Positions 33,884 to 42,617 of a stretch of DNA of 64,000 nucleotides are shown one piece after another. The position numbers were made by a program, and so were the translations under genes. The stretch comes from a bacterium. GTDB lineage: Bacteria > JAJVIF01. Below the pieces are notes generated by a model. The model saw only the letters and a list, made by a program, of their open reading frames with translations. It had not been told where the DNA came from and ran no database searches. Every line of letters begins with the position of its first letter. The first letter of the stretch is position 1. The DNA lies in NCBI GenBank assembly GCA_022072165.1, contig JAJVIF010000004.1, positions 126,262-190,261 of the forward strand, in the 5' to 3' direction.

Positions 33884-35530
33884 ATGCGCGCTCTGCTCCT
33901 CCTCAGTCTCGCACTGGGGGCCCTCAGTGTGACCGCCTGCGCCCATGTGGTCACCGGTCCCCGCTTCAAAGACCAGATCCCCAAGGGGCAGACCTACTTT
34001 GGGGAAGTCTTCTCCCCAGTCCATTTCACCAGCGCCAGCCCGGTCAAAGTCCCCCTGGGGAACGACCAGGGGTACTTCCTGGTGGCTGCCATCGATGGAT
34101 CGCTCTACTCCTATGACATCGTGCAGGGGAAGCGTCGCGAAAAGCGTCCCTGGGCCAAGCTCCCGAAAGGGGTCCGCGGGACTCCGGTTTTTGACCCCAG
34201 CCACAAACACCTGATTTTGGGGACGTACGACCGCAAGGTCTATGCGCTGGACATGCACAGCAGCGCAGAGCACTGGGCGGTACCGGTCGATGGCTATGTC
34301 CAGGCACCGGTAGCCCTCATCGGTCAAACCGCAGTCGTGGGGACCTTACGCGGGACCGTCTATGGGCTCGCGTCGATCGATGGCTCCATCCAGTGGCAGT
34401 ACAAATTGGGCGGCGAGGTCTATGGGCAGGCGGGTGTGCATCCGGACTGGCCCCAGCGAGCGGTCGTCTCGAACTCCCGCGGCAAACTCGCGGTTCTGAA
34501 CACCGCGACCGGCGACGCCCTCGCGGAATTTCAGGCGGACTCTGGTCTGCACGATGGCGTGGCGGTCACGCTCATCGATGGCGCGCCACGGCTCTTCTTC
34601 GGCACCGACAAGGGGGAGGTCCAGGCCTGGGATGTGCCGGCCAGTGGTGCCCCGGCACGCGTCTGGTCGCAGGACGCTGGGGGAGAGGTCTGGGCGACTC
34701 CAGCGCTGGCCCCCCGGGGAACCGGTGGTGCCGGCTGGGATGGTGTCGGGGTGTACGTCGTCACCACAAACTCCCGGGTGCTGGCGCTGCAGGGTGACAC
34801 CGGCGCAACTTTGTGGGAGCGGACACTGGAGCCGGTGGATCGACTCCATGCCACGCCGCTGGTGGCCGGGGACCGGATGTACCTGGGGTCGCTGAATCAT
34901 CACCTGTACTGCCTGCAGCGGGAGGATGGCACCACCCTCTGGGACTACGAGGCGTATGGCGAGTTCCGGACCGCCCCGATTCTCGATGCAGGTCGCATCA
35001 TCGCTGTCTCCAACGACCACTTTCTGTATGCCCTCACCTGGGACACGGGCGAACCCCTCATCGGGGAAAAGCAGATCGCTACGGCTCCGCCGGTCCTCGA
35101 CCTGACCCGCGAGGTGCTGGGAGCGGGCGGGATCACCGCCGAAGCCCCCCTGGATGACCAGGTCCTGCAACAGGAAGTCACGCCAGTCATCAACGACCTG
35201 ATCGCGGCACTGGCGACAGGCGACGCCAAGGCTCTGACTCCCTTTCTGGCCGAAAATGACCAGGTCCGGCAATCGACATTTGCGGTGGCGATTCAGGACA
35301 ACTTCCGCCCTTATGTGCTGCAGCAGCATGAGGTCCGGACCGTGATTCCGGCGACCGCTGGCGATCTTGTGGCGATTGTGAATGTCCAGGGAGTCCAGGC
35401 GGGTCAGCCGATCCGGATGGTGCTGACCCTGCGGCTGCTGAAAGACGCGAGTCAGACGCCAGTCTGGCGGGTGGAGCCCTCCACGCTGAAGCCGGAAAAT
35501 GTCCTGCAGGTCCCGGTGGTTCGCAACTAA
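33884..35530 (+). CDS. PQQ-like beta-propeller lipoprotein
   Basis: A 548-residue lipoprotein (lipobox VTAC). Residues about 40-400 are a propeller of PQQ/BamB-like repeats (ALDMHSSAEHWAVPVDGYV, GLASIDGSIQWQYKLGGEV, ALQGDTGATLWERTLEPV, CLQREDGTTLWDYEAYGEF). The C-terminal 130 residues are a separate alpha/beta domain (about DLIAALATGDAKALTPFLAEND onward). BamB-like proteins scaffold outer-membrane assembly, but many paralogues have other roles, so I do not assign bamB. The start at 33884 gives a clean signal peptide. Confidence 0.8.
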   Translation: MRALLLLSLALGALSVTACAHVVTGPRFKDQIPKGQTYFGEVFSPVHFTSASPVKVPLGNDQGYFLVAAIDGSLYSYDIVQGKRREKRPWAKLPKGVRGTPVFDPSHKHLILGTYDRKVYALDMHSSAEHWAVPVDGYVQAPVALIGQTAVVGTLRGTVYGLASIDGSIQWQYKLGGEVYGQAGVHPDWPQRAVVSNSRGKLAVLNTATGDALAEFQADSGLHDGVAVTLIDGAPRLFFGTDKGEVQAWDVPASGAPARVWSQDAGGEVWATPALAPRGTGGAGWDGVGVYVVTTNSRVLALQGDTGATLWERTLEPVDRLHATPLVAGDRMYLGSLNHHLYCLQREDGTTLWDYEAYGEFRTAPILDAGRIIAVSNDHFLYALTWDTGEPLIGEKQIATAPPVLDLTREVLGAGGITAEAPLDDQVLQQEVTPVINDLIAALATGDAKALTPFLAENDQVRQSTFAVAIQDNFRPYVLQQHEVRTVIPATAGDLVAIVNVQGVQAGQPIRMVLTLRLLKDASQTPVWRVEPSTLKPENVLQVPVVRN

Positions 35531-35540
35531 AGAGCGGGAG

Positions 35541-36896
35541 CTATGCGCCCTGTCCCACCATCTCGTCCATGTTGAGATCGGTGGCGAGCTTCTTGAGGAT
35601 GGTCCAGGTTTTCTGCCGATCGCCCCAGTCGACAAACAGGGTGATGTCGGCCTGTGACGTGATCACTTCCAGCACATTGATCCCTTCTGTCGCGAGGGGT
35701 CGCATGATTTGCTCCAGGACACCGGGGGCATCGATGAATTTGGGGCTCGCGATGTTGAGGCGGGCGATTCCTTCACGAATCACGAGGGGCTTGATCGCGG
35801 GCCAGTCGGCGAGGGTCGTCGAGAGCTGGCGATAGACCTCCACGGCGCGGTCTTCTGGCAGGTAGACCGCCAGGAAGCCTTCCGTGAGCGAGATGCCATA
35901 GAGGGGGAGTTCCGCCACCCGCACGAGACGTCCGAGCTGCCCTAACAGTTCATTCGCTTCGAAGAGGCGATGCCCCACCAGCGTAAGCATGGTGAGTCGC
36001 TGGGGGGTGCTCCGGAGGAGGGCGCGATAGAACCCTGAAATCTCGGTGCCGCCGGTGGCGTAGTCGGGTTCGTCGTAGTGCACGACCCGGGCTTTAAAGC
36101 GGTCGGTTTTGTACTCGAGGCTCTTGGGATGCAGGACCTGCGCTCCCGCCTTCGCCATGGAGTCGATTTCCTCAATCGTGAGATGCCGGATGGTGGTCGG
36201 CTGCGCCACGACCCGGGGGTCCGCCTGCAGAATGCCCGGTGTGTCGGTGACGATGATCACCTGATTGGCAGCGCAGAGCTTCGCGAGCATGAATGCCGTG
36301 ACATCAGAGCCTCCGCGCCCCAGCGTGGTGAGTCGTCCACCGGTGGTCTCGGCGAGGAATCCGGTCACGACGGGGATGACCCCTTCGGCGATGAGCCGCT
36401 GGAGTCCATCGCGCGCCCGGTCCCGGCTCAGGTCCTCTTCCAGCTCGACCGACACCTGCTGATTGACTTTGCTGGCCGCCAGACTCTGCCCCCCCAGTTC
36501 CCGTACGAGCAATGGCCAGCGGGGGTCGCCGGGGACAATCGCAGCGGCGCGTCCGCCGAGGGCGGTCAGGGCCGCTTTGAAGACATACGCGCTGGTGATT
36601 TCTCCCTGTGCCGCGACCGTGATCAGGTCCTGGGGGTCGGGATGCTCGCCGCTGGCGGCAGTGGCGATGTCGATCAGTTCCGATGTCTGATTCCCCATCG
36701 CGGACACCACAATCAGCAAATCGTGGGTTGCCTGCAGCTGCAGAACATGCTGCGCCAGCTGCTGGATACGAACGGGGTCACCGAGCGTCTTGCCCCCAAA
36801 CTTGAGGACCAGGAGTTCGCGTACGGCAAGGGGGGGCGTTTCCGGCTCCGGTGACATGCCCGACCACTCAGCATCCGGTACGCCATTCTGGGTCAT
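35541..36896 (-). CDS. lysC: Aspartate kinase
   Basis: A 451-residue aspartokinase, which phosphorylates aspartate in the first step toward lysine, threonine, methionine and diaminopimelate. The N-terminal kinase domain opens with LVLKFGGKTLGD (usually KFGGTS), has TLGRGGSDVTAFMLA for catalysis and GAQVLHPKSLE. Two ACT domains at the C-terminus (NIASPKFIDAPGVLEQIM, ITSQADITLFVDW) suggest feedback control. The ATG overlaps the lysA stop by four bases, so the two are translationally coupled. Confidence 0.93.
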   Translation of the reverse strand: MTQNGVPDAEWSGMSPEPETPPLAVRELLVLKFGGKTLGDPVRIQQLAQHVLQLQATHDLLIVVSAMGNQTSELIDIATAASGEHPDPQDLITVAAQGEITSAYVFKAALTALGGRAAAIVPGDPRWPLLVRELGGQSLAASKVNQQVSVELEEDLSRDRARDGLQRLIAEGVIPVVTGFLAETTGGRLTTLGRGGSDVTAFMLAKLCAANQVIIVTDTPGILQADPRVVAQPTTIRHLTIEEIDSMAKAGAQVLHPKSLEYKTDRFKARVVHYDEPDYATGGTEISGFYRALLRSTPQRLTMLTLVGHRLFEANELLGQLGRLVRVAELPLYGISLTEGFLAVYLPEDRAVEVYRQLSTTLADWPAIKPLVIREGIARLNIASPKFIDAPGVLEQIMRPLATEGINVLEVITSQADITLFVDWGDRQKTWTILKKLATDLNMDEMVGQGA

Positions 36897-38191
36897 GCGG
36901 GGAGCTCGTGCGGAAAATAGAGATCGCGCCGCCCCAGATCATCGGGTTGCTCGCGGTCGCGGATCAGCGAGAAACTCGCGCCATCCACGAGGACTTCTGC
37001 CGGACGGAGTCGCCCGTTGTACTGCATCTGCATGGCGTAGCTGTAAGCCCCTACGCAGGCCTGGGCGAGGAGGGCATCCCGCTCAAGGAGCGGGAGCTCG
37101 ACATCCAGCGCCAGAAAGTCGCCGGACTCGCAGAGTGGCCCCACGAGATCGACCAACGCGCTTTCGTTGGTATCCACCACCGGCACCACCGGATGTCGGG
37201 CGTGATAGAGGGCAGGACGCAGGTTGTCGCTCATGCCGGCATCCACCACCAGGAACGATTTCGCCGGAGTTGTCTTGACTCCCCGCACGGACATCACGAG
37301 CATCGCGGATTCGGCAAAGAGGTAGCGCCCTGGTTCCTGTCGCAGACGCCAGTCGGTGCCCTGCAGACGGCTCGCCAGTCCGGCAGTGTATTCCCCCAAC
37401 GGGAAGCGGTCGCCTGCCAGATAGGGGATGGCGAAGCCGCCGCCAAGGGAGAGATCAGTCAGGGGCCAGCCATCGGCGCGAAGGATTGCGCCCTGTTCCA
37501 GCATCCAGTCGAGGGCCTGCAGCAGGGGAGCGGGGTCCGCGATCTGACTGCCGATGTGGCAATGGAGCCCGGTGAGCAGCAACTGAGGATGCTGTCGCAG
37601 AAAGTCGAGCACGGCCGGCAGGTCGGCGGGGGGGATGCCGAATTTGCTGGAGGCGAGTCCGGTCGCCAGGTAGGGATGTGTTTCGGCATCGATGGCGGGA
37701 TTGAGCCGGAGAGCGACCGGGACCATGTCGCGGCCGGTGATGGCGGCAGTCTCGACCAGGGCCGGGAGTTCGAACAGGGCATCGATGACGATCTGCCCGA
37801 CTTCCATCCGGTGCGCCCGGATGAGATCTGCTTCGCCCTTCCCGTTGCCATTCAGCACCAGTTCGGTCCCCTCGAAGCCAGCGGCATCGGCGCGATGCAG
37901 TTCCCCGAGGGAAGCGGCATCCGCCCCAAAGCCCTGAGTTCGCAGGAGATGGAGGAGGGTCAGATTGTCATTCGCCTTCAGTGCGACATGATGCTTCACC
38001 CGCAGGTCCCCAAAGGCCTGCAGGTAGGTCGCAGCGCGCTGCATCAGCGCCTGCTGTGAATAGACAAAGAGAGGAGTCCCAAAGCGCCTGGCCAGCTCCA
38101 CCAGGGGGACTTCTTCCACCCAGAGGGTGCCATCGCGGTAGGTGAAGGCGGGGCCATAGGGAGCGATGCGCTGGGGGTAGTCGACAGTCAT
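36893..38191 (-). CDS. lysA: Diaminopimelate decarboxylase
   Basis: A 432-residue PLP enzyme of fold type III that converts meso-diaminopimelate to lysine. Visible motifs are the PLP lysine in HVALKANDN (about residue 72), GLHCHIGSQI, LSLGGGFAIPY, EPGRYLFAESA and VVDAGMSDNLRPALY, with the catalytic Cys in GPLCESGDFLA. It is first in a two-gene operon with lysC, the beginning and end of the lysine branch. The start ATG has TTTAAT nine bases upstream and no Shine-Dalgarno. Confidence 0.94.
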   Translation of the reverse strand: MTVDYPQRIAPYGPAFTYRDGTLWVEEVPLVELARRFGTPLFVYSQQALMQRAATYLQAFGDLRVKHHVALKANDNLTLLHLLRTQGFGADAASLGELHRADAAGFEGTELVLNGNGKGEADLIRAHRMEVGQIVIDALFELPALVETAAITGRDMVPVALRLNPAIDAETHPYLATGLASSKFGIPPADLPAVLDFLRQHPQLLLTGLHCHIGSQIADPAPLLQALDWMLEQGAILRADGWPLTDLSLGGGFAIPYLAGDRFPLGEYTAGLASRLQGTDWRLRQEPGRYLFAESAMLVMSVRGVKTTPAKSFLVVDAGMSDNLRPALYHARHPVVPVVDTNESALVDLVGPLCESGDFLALDVELPLLERDALLAQACVGAYSYAMQMQYNGRLRPAEVLVDGASFSLIRDREQPDDLGRRDLYFPHELPA

Positions 38192-38200
38192 ACGCCGGTC

Positions 38201-38206
38201 ATTAAA
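38201..38206 (-). promoter_or_regulatory. -10 box TTTAAT close to lysA start
   Basis: TTTAAT matches five of six consensus positions and ends nine bases before the ATG at 38191, giving a leader of two or three bases at most. Confidence 0.4.
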
Positions 38207-38248
38207 GCACCGGACCTGCTGTGAGGTGGCAATGGCGGGGAGATGCCC

Positions 38249-38285
38249 AAAAAGCGAACCGCCCTGTCCAGTCAGGACAGGGCGG
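38249..38285 (-). terminator. Intrinsic terminator of the hicB-like gene
   Basis: An 11-bp perfect stem (CCGCCCTGTCC / GGACAGGGCGG, five-base loop) at 38259-38285 is followed on the minus strand by TTCGCTTTTT. It ends transcription of the hicB-like gene before lysA. Confidence 0.8.
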
Positions 38286-38323
38286 CGATCAGCTTTCCGA
38301 AGGGGGAGCAGGCAGGGGAGTCG

Positions 38324-38560
38324 CTAGTTTGCGGAGGGCATTTTGATCGCGACGACATCCACCACCGGCTCCTGAGCAAAGTCCGGGGGGACGAGGTCGC
38401 CGGACTGCGCGACGACCAGCTGAATGGCCTCGGCAATCCGGGCCTTCGCCTGCTCCTTCGTGGTACCGAAGGACTGAACTTCGGGGAGGGCCGGGACCGA
38501 AGCGAGATAGCCATCTTCGCAAGGCTGCAAAATGACCCGATAACTGAGGTGTGACGACAT
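38324..38560 (-). CDS. HicB-like antitoxin, solitary
   Basis: A 78-residue HicB-fold protein (degenerate RNase H-like): YRVILQPCEDGYLASVPALPEVQSFGTTKEQAKARIAEAIQ (in part) matches the family. The ATG at 38560 has AAGGA upstream; 26 further codons upstream are open but not family-like. HicB normally blocks the HicA mRNA-cleaving toxin, yet no HicA-sized frame lies on either side. There is no DNA-binding tail. It may be an orphan antitoxin or a general UPF0150-type protein. Confidence 0.72.
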   Translation of the reverse strand: MSSHLSYRVILQPCEDGYLASVPALPEVQSFGTTKEQAKARIAEAIQLVVAQSGDLVPPDFAQEPVVDVVAIKMPSAN

Positions 38561-38638
38561 GGGGGGGATCCTTTGTCGGATGCGCCTGGAATGTGTAATG
38601 CCTGTGGTTGCTGAGAGGTTCAGACCAGCCGTTGTCAC

Positions 38639-38981
38639 TTCGGTCTTAAGGCGAGTTTACCCGCCTGAGACGTCCTGAACAAGGGGAGGCCCAGGGGGTA
38701 TACCTCTGTGACCCGGCGTCGACATCGCCATGGGTCAGACTGGCGACATGGCACGCCCGGGAACAACAGTGGTTTGGCAGGCAGGGTCGACCTAATATCG
38801 CGTAAGTGGAAGACGCTGGAACCGGAGGCGGATCAACGCAGGGGCAGAATTTCGCCGTGCGGTGGGCATCGATTCAACCCAGAGGCAGGCTATGCGCTCT
38901 TACGCCCCGACAGCGGAGACATCGTCCTCGTCGTCCCAACCCGACCGGTCAGCGTTTTGGATCCCCCCAAGGAGGCCTCCT
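38639..38981. other. 343-base spacer
   Basis: The divergent spacer between the hicB-like gene and the VIT/VWA gene holds no gene I can support. The VIT/VWA frame is open from 38862, but its ribosome site is at 38969-38976. A TATACC near 38699 and TAATAT near 38800 are possible promoter pieces; neither has a convincing -35. Confidence 0.35.
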
Positions 38982-41570
38982 GTGCCCCCCGAACGATTCG
39001 CCACTTCCTTCACTCCGTTAGTGCGCATATTTGATCCCTCCCGACTCCTGCAAGCCGGCCTGTGGGCCGGTCTGGCGGGACTGCTGGTATTGCAAAGCGG
39101 ACCCAGCCGCGCACAAACGGTCGGCATCGCGCCTCCGGGGATGCCTCCGCCCGACCGGCCCTGGCAGCCGCCGGACCGGGTCGCGCCCCATCCGATCATC
39201 ACGCGCAATTTGTCATTGCTGAAGTACCAGGCGGCCATCAGCATCACCAATGGCATGGCGACCACCCGGGTCACTCTCGATTTTCGCAATGACACACCCA
39301 GCACCCTGGAGGGGGACTTTGTGTTCCCGGTCCCGGCGGGGGCGATTCTGTCGGATTTCGCGTTGCGGGATGGTGATCAGCGGCTGAAGCCGGAGTTGCT
39401 GGAAGCCGAGCACGCCCGGCAGTGGTACCTCGACATCGTGCGGCAGGCGATCGATCCTGGGCTGCTGGAGTATGTGAATCAGTCGGCGTATCGCGTGCGG
39501 GCCTTCCCGTTCACCGCCGGGCAGACCCGGTCGATTGAGATTTCCTTTACGCATCAGCTCCCTTCCCGGGGGAGCCTGCGGCACTACACCCTGCCGCTGC
39601 AGTTCGCCGCACCGAATGTGAATCTGATCCGGAATCTCCAGATGATGCCGGAGACTTCCGGTCGTCCTGCAAATGCCATCGCGCCGGTGCCCCGGATGCC
39701 CGCACCGATGCCGCCGCCTGCGGCGACCTTTGTCGCCACCGTGGAACTGAACGACACCACGGGCCTGGGGGCCATCACCTGCCCGACCCACGGTCTGTCG
39801 TTGAGTCGGGATGGCGCGCAAAAAGCACATGGGAATGTCGAGGGGACCATCACGCCGAGCGCCGGGACGTTCGAGTTGCTCATCGGACGCGCCTCGGAAG
39901 AGTTCGCGGCCTCGATGATCGCGTATCCCGGCGAACGGGGAGAGGATGGCTACTTCACCCTCACGATCTATCCCTCGACCCGGGGCATCAGCCAGGTGCT
40001 CCCCAAAAATGTTGTGCTGGTGCTGGACACCTCGGGGTCCATGGATGGCGAAAAATGGCAGCAGGCCCGGGAGGCGCTGCAGTATGTCGTGGACCATCTG
40101 GGACCAGACGACAAGCTGTCGCTCATCGACTATGACGATCTGGTGAACGAAGCCTGGAAGGGATTCAAGCCAGCGTCAGCACCGGTCAGGCAGGAAGCCC
40201 GCAGCTATCTCGCGAGCCTGTCTGCCGATGGCGGGACCAACATCTATGACGCGTTGCGGCGGGGCTCTCAAACCATTGCCGGGAACTCCCGGGAGGGACG
40301 TCCGGAGTATCTGCTTTTCTTCACCGATGGCCTGCCGACAGTGGGTCAGACTGACCCGGCGTCGATCCTGGGGATGATGGAGTCATCGCTGCCAGCGCAT
40401 GTCCGGCTCTTCACGTTCGGGGTGGGCTATGACGTCAACACGCAGCTGCTGAACTCACTGGGACGGAATCACCGGGGAGCCAGCGACTATGTGGAGCCGA
40501 ATCAGAGCATCGAGAGCGTGGTGTCGGCGTTCTACCAGAAGATCCAGCATCCGGCGCTGACCGATGTTGCCATCGACTGGGGCGGCCTCCAGGTCTACGA
40601 CCTGATGCCCAATCAGAGTGTCGATCTCTTTCATGGCACCCAGCTCACGCTGGCCGGGCGGTATCGCGGTACGCCACCGGCGAACCTGACCCTGCGACTC
40701 AGCGGCAAGGCGGGCAATCAGAGCAAAACGATTCCGCTGACGATTCCAAGCCAGCCGAGTCGGGAAGCGAGCTTCGTGCCCCGGCTGTGGGCGAATTTCC
40801 GGGTCGCACGGCTGCTGGAGCAGCTGCAGGCGCAGCCGGGGAACGCTGAATTGCTGGAACAGGTACGGAGCCTTGCCATGCGCTACGGCATCGTGACGCC
40901 TTACACCAGCTACCTGGTCCGTGAGGACCTCCGCTTCACCAGCGAAGGGCAGCGGGATGCGCTGATGGAGCGTGCGGCCCCCGCTCCGGTCAGTGGCTAC
41001 GGTGCCGTCCAGAAGTCCCAGAGTCTGAATCGTCGTGCCGACCAGGCACAGCTGGGAGGGAGTGGCGGTGGTGCATGGAACGCGGTGGCGGATGAGGAGA
41101 TCGCCGACGAGGACAGGGCGGCGTTTGAGGCCAACAAGCAGGGGCCGACGATCGATGGGCAGCCGCCAGCGGTCGCCAATGCCCTGCCGGTGCAGTTCAT
41201 GAACCAGCTCGGGAATCTCACCTTCCTGCAGGCCGGCATCGGGATGGTCGACAGCCGGTATGACCCCGCCGGGAATGTCCGGGTCGTGCAGGTCGCGGCC
41301 TTCTCGGATCGGTATCTCGCGCTGCTGAAGGCGGTGCCTAACCTGGGACGGTTGCTGTCGCAGAGCGCCGAAGTGACCGTGATGGTAGGTCCGGACCTCG
41401 TGTTGCAGACTGTGCTGACCGATACGCGTCAGCAGCCCGTGAGCGAGTCGCAGGTCAACGCGCTGCGGGCACAATCGGGGGACAAGAGTCCGGCAGGCTA
41501 TCGCTCCGCTTCGGACCAGGAATGGCAGGAGCTGATCGCGGCACTGAAGACAGGGTACTTCGAGGGGTAG
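38982..41570 (+). CDS. VIT and von Willebrand factor A domain protein
   Basis: An 862-residue exported protein. The GTG at 38982 has AAGGAGG five bases upstream and gives a clean signal peptide (ending SRAQ at about 45); the frame extends to 38862 but without a site. An N-terminal VIT domain (about 60-190, ISITNGMATTRVTLDFRN) is followed by a VWA domain with an intact metal-site motif DTSGSMDG at about 348 and TDGLPTVGQTD. The last 300 residues are a helical region of unknown kind. Such proteins resemble inter-alpha-trypsin inhibitor heavy chains and mediate metal-dependent binding. Confidence 0.88.
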   Translation: MPPERFATSFTPLVRIFDPSRLLQAGLWAGLAGLLVLQSGPSRAQTVGIAPPGMPPPDRPWQPPDRVAPHPIITRNLSLLKYQAAISITNGMATTRVTLDFRNDTPSTLEGDFVFPVPAGAILSDFALRDGDQRLKPELLEAEHARQWYLDIVRQAIDPGLLEYVNQSAYRVRAFPFTAGQTRSIEISFTHQLPSRGSLRHYTLPLQFAAPNVNLIRNLQMMPETSGRPANAIAPVPRMPAPMPPPAATFVATVELNDTTGLGAITCPTHGLSLSRDGAQKAHGNVEGTITPSAGTFELLIGRASEEFAASMIAYPGERGEDGYFTLTIYPSTRGISQVLPKNVVLVLDTSGSMDGEKWQQAREALQYVVDHLGPDDKLSLIDYDDLVNEAWKGFKPASAPVRQEARSYLASLSADGGTNIYDALRRGSQTIAGNSREGRPEYLLFFTDGLPTVGQTDPASILGMMESSLPAHVRLFTFGVGYDVNTQLLNSLGRNHRGASDYVEPNQSIESVVSAFYQKIQHPALTDVAIDWGGLQVYDLMPNQSVDLFHGTQLTLAGRYRGTPPANLTLRLSGKAGNQSKTIPLTIPSQPSREASFVPRLWANFRVARLLEQLQAQPGNAELLEQVRSLAMRYGIVTPYTSYLVREDLRFTSEGQRDALMERAAPAPVSGYGAVQKSQSLNRRADQAQLGGSGGGAWNAVADEEIADEDRAAFEANKQGPTIDGQPPAVANALPVQFMNQLGNLTFLQAGIGMVDSRYDPAGNVRVVQVAAFSDRYLALLKAVPNLGRLLSQSAEVTVMVGPDLVLQTVLTDTRQQPVSESQVNALRAQSGDKSPAGYRSASDQEWQELIAALKTGYFEG

Positions 41571-41595
41571 CCGACATCGCTAGCGCAACCACGTT

Positions 41596-41701
41596 CCGGC
41601 CTCCGGAATTCCGCCGGAGGCCGGGTCTTGAGACCCGGCTGGTCCAGACAACGCCGGACGCTGACTGCCAGCGCTGGCGGGTCGAGTCTAAAGACTCGAC
41701 C
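41596..41701. repeat. Array of four adjacent perfect hairpins
   Basis: Four inverted repeats sit in 106 bases between convergent genes. They are: an 11-bp stem CCGGCCTCCGG/CCGGAGGCCGG (41596-41624), an 8-bp stem CCGGGTCT/AGACCCGG (41621-41638) sharing CCGG with the first, the 12-base palindrome GCCAGCGCTGGC (41667-41678), and a 10-bp stem GGTCGAGTCT/AGACTCGACC (41680-41701). They could be a bidirectional terminator or a REP/MITE-like dispersed element. Confidence 0.75.
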
Positions 41702-41733
41702 TCCGGGGGGAGATGAAATTGCGAACTGGCTGG

Positions 41734-42561
41734 TTACAGCGTCAGGTGCGACGCCACCGAACGGACTTCATTGTGGCTCTGAGCACGGAGCAACTGCGCC
41801 AGGCTCTGCTCAACTTCCACCCGCCACTCGTCGTGGCGCTCCAGCAGGGTCTGGGCGGTCGTCAGATGGACCCGGGCTTCAGAATACTGTCCCGATTGCA
41901 ATGCCAGTTCGCCGAGCGTCAGGCTGGCCAGCCCCAGGTTGTAGGCATCCTCATCCGCCGGGCTCAATTCGCGGGCCGACAGCGCTGTGGTACGGGCCTC
42001 AGTGAACAGACGGGCTTCGTAGTGGATGCGGGCTTGCTGATTGAGTGCATAAGCCGCCATGCCCAGACGCTCGCTGTCGAGTCCCAGCTTTTCCAGTCGC
42101 TGCCACTGGGTGAGGGAGTCTTCCGTGTCGCCGAGTTCTGCCGATGCCTCAGCGGCGTACTGACAGGCCGCTGCTTGCGCCAGCAAAAAATCGGAGCGAA
42201 TGGCATGGAGATAGGCCTGATGAAAGGTGTCCCGGGCCTGCTCAAAGTCCCGCAATTCGACATGACAATTGCCCAGCGAAAGGAGCGTCTGTGCGATGGA
42301 TCGTTCGTCCTGTGCCAGCCGCTCCAGGTCCAGCGCCCGACGGAAGTGGACCATGGCACCCCGGCTGTCACCCTTCATCTGGTGGGCGAGCCCCAGGTTG
42401 TGATGCATGATCCCCTCGCCCTTGGGATCCCCCAACTGCTGCATCGCTCCGAGGCACGAGTGGAAGAGGTTGATCGCCAGGTCATGCCAGCCCTGTGCTG
42501 CGGACCACTGGGCGAGTCGCTGCAGCAGACAGACCTGGAGGCAATGTAGCAGGCGGGGCAT
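41734..42561 (-). CDS. TPR-repeat protein
   Basis: A 275-residue soluble protein with about six TPR units (GEGIMHHNLGLAHQMKGDSRGAMVHFRRAL, in part; RDFEQARDTFHQAYLHA). No signal peptide or enzyme motif. It is convergent with the VIT/VWA gene and lies 56 bases downstream of another TPR gene on the same strand. A TATATT box nine bases before the ATG implies its own leaderless-type promoter. Function unknown. Confidence 0.75.
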   Translation of the reverse strand: MPRLLHCLQVCLLQRLAQWSAAQGWHDLAINLFHSCLGAMQQLGDPKGEGIMHHNLGLAHQMKGDSRGAMVHFRRALDLERLAQDERSIAQTLLSLGNCHVELRDFEQARDTFHQAYLHAIRSDFLLAQAAACQYAAEASAELGDTEDSLTQWQRLEKLGLDSERLGMAAYALNQQARIHYEARLFTEARTTALSARELSPADEDAYNLGLASLTLGELALQSGQYSEARVHLTTAQTLLERHDEWRVEVEQSLAQLLRAQSHNEVRSVASHLTL

Positions 42562-42570
42562 AGCCTGACA

Positions 42571-42576
42571 AATATA
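42571..42576 (-). promoter_or_regulatory. -10 box TATATT close to the TPR gene start
   Basis: GGTATATT ends nine bases before the ATG at 42561 with no Shine-Dalgarno; the predicted leader is about two bases. Confidence 0.4.
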
Positions 42577-42617
42577 CCCGGAAAGCCTCGGGTTGGAGGG
42601 TATCGGGAGCCAAAAAT

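Noticed and set aside
38561-38860. A hidden hicA toxin upstream of the hicB-like gene
   Set aside because: No minus-strand frame of about 60 codons with HicA features is present; the open codons upstream belong to the hicB frame.
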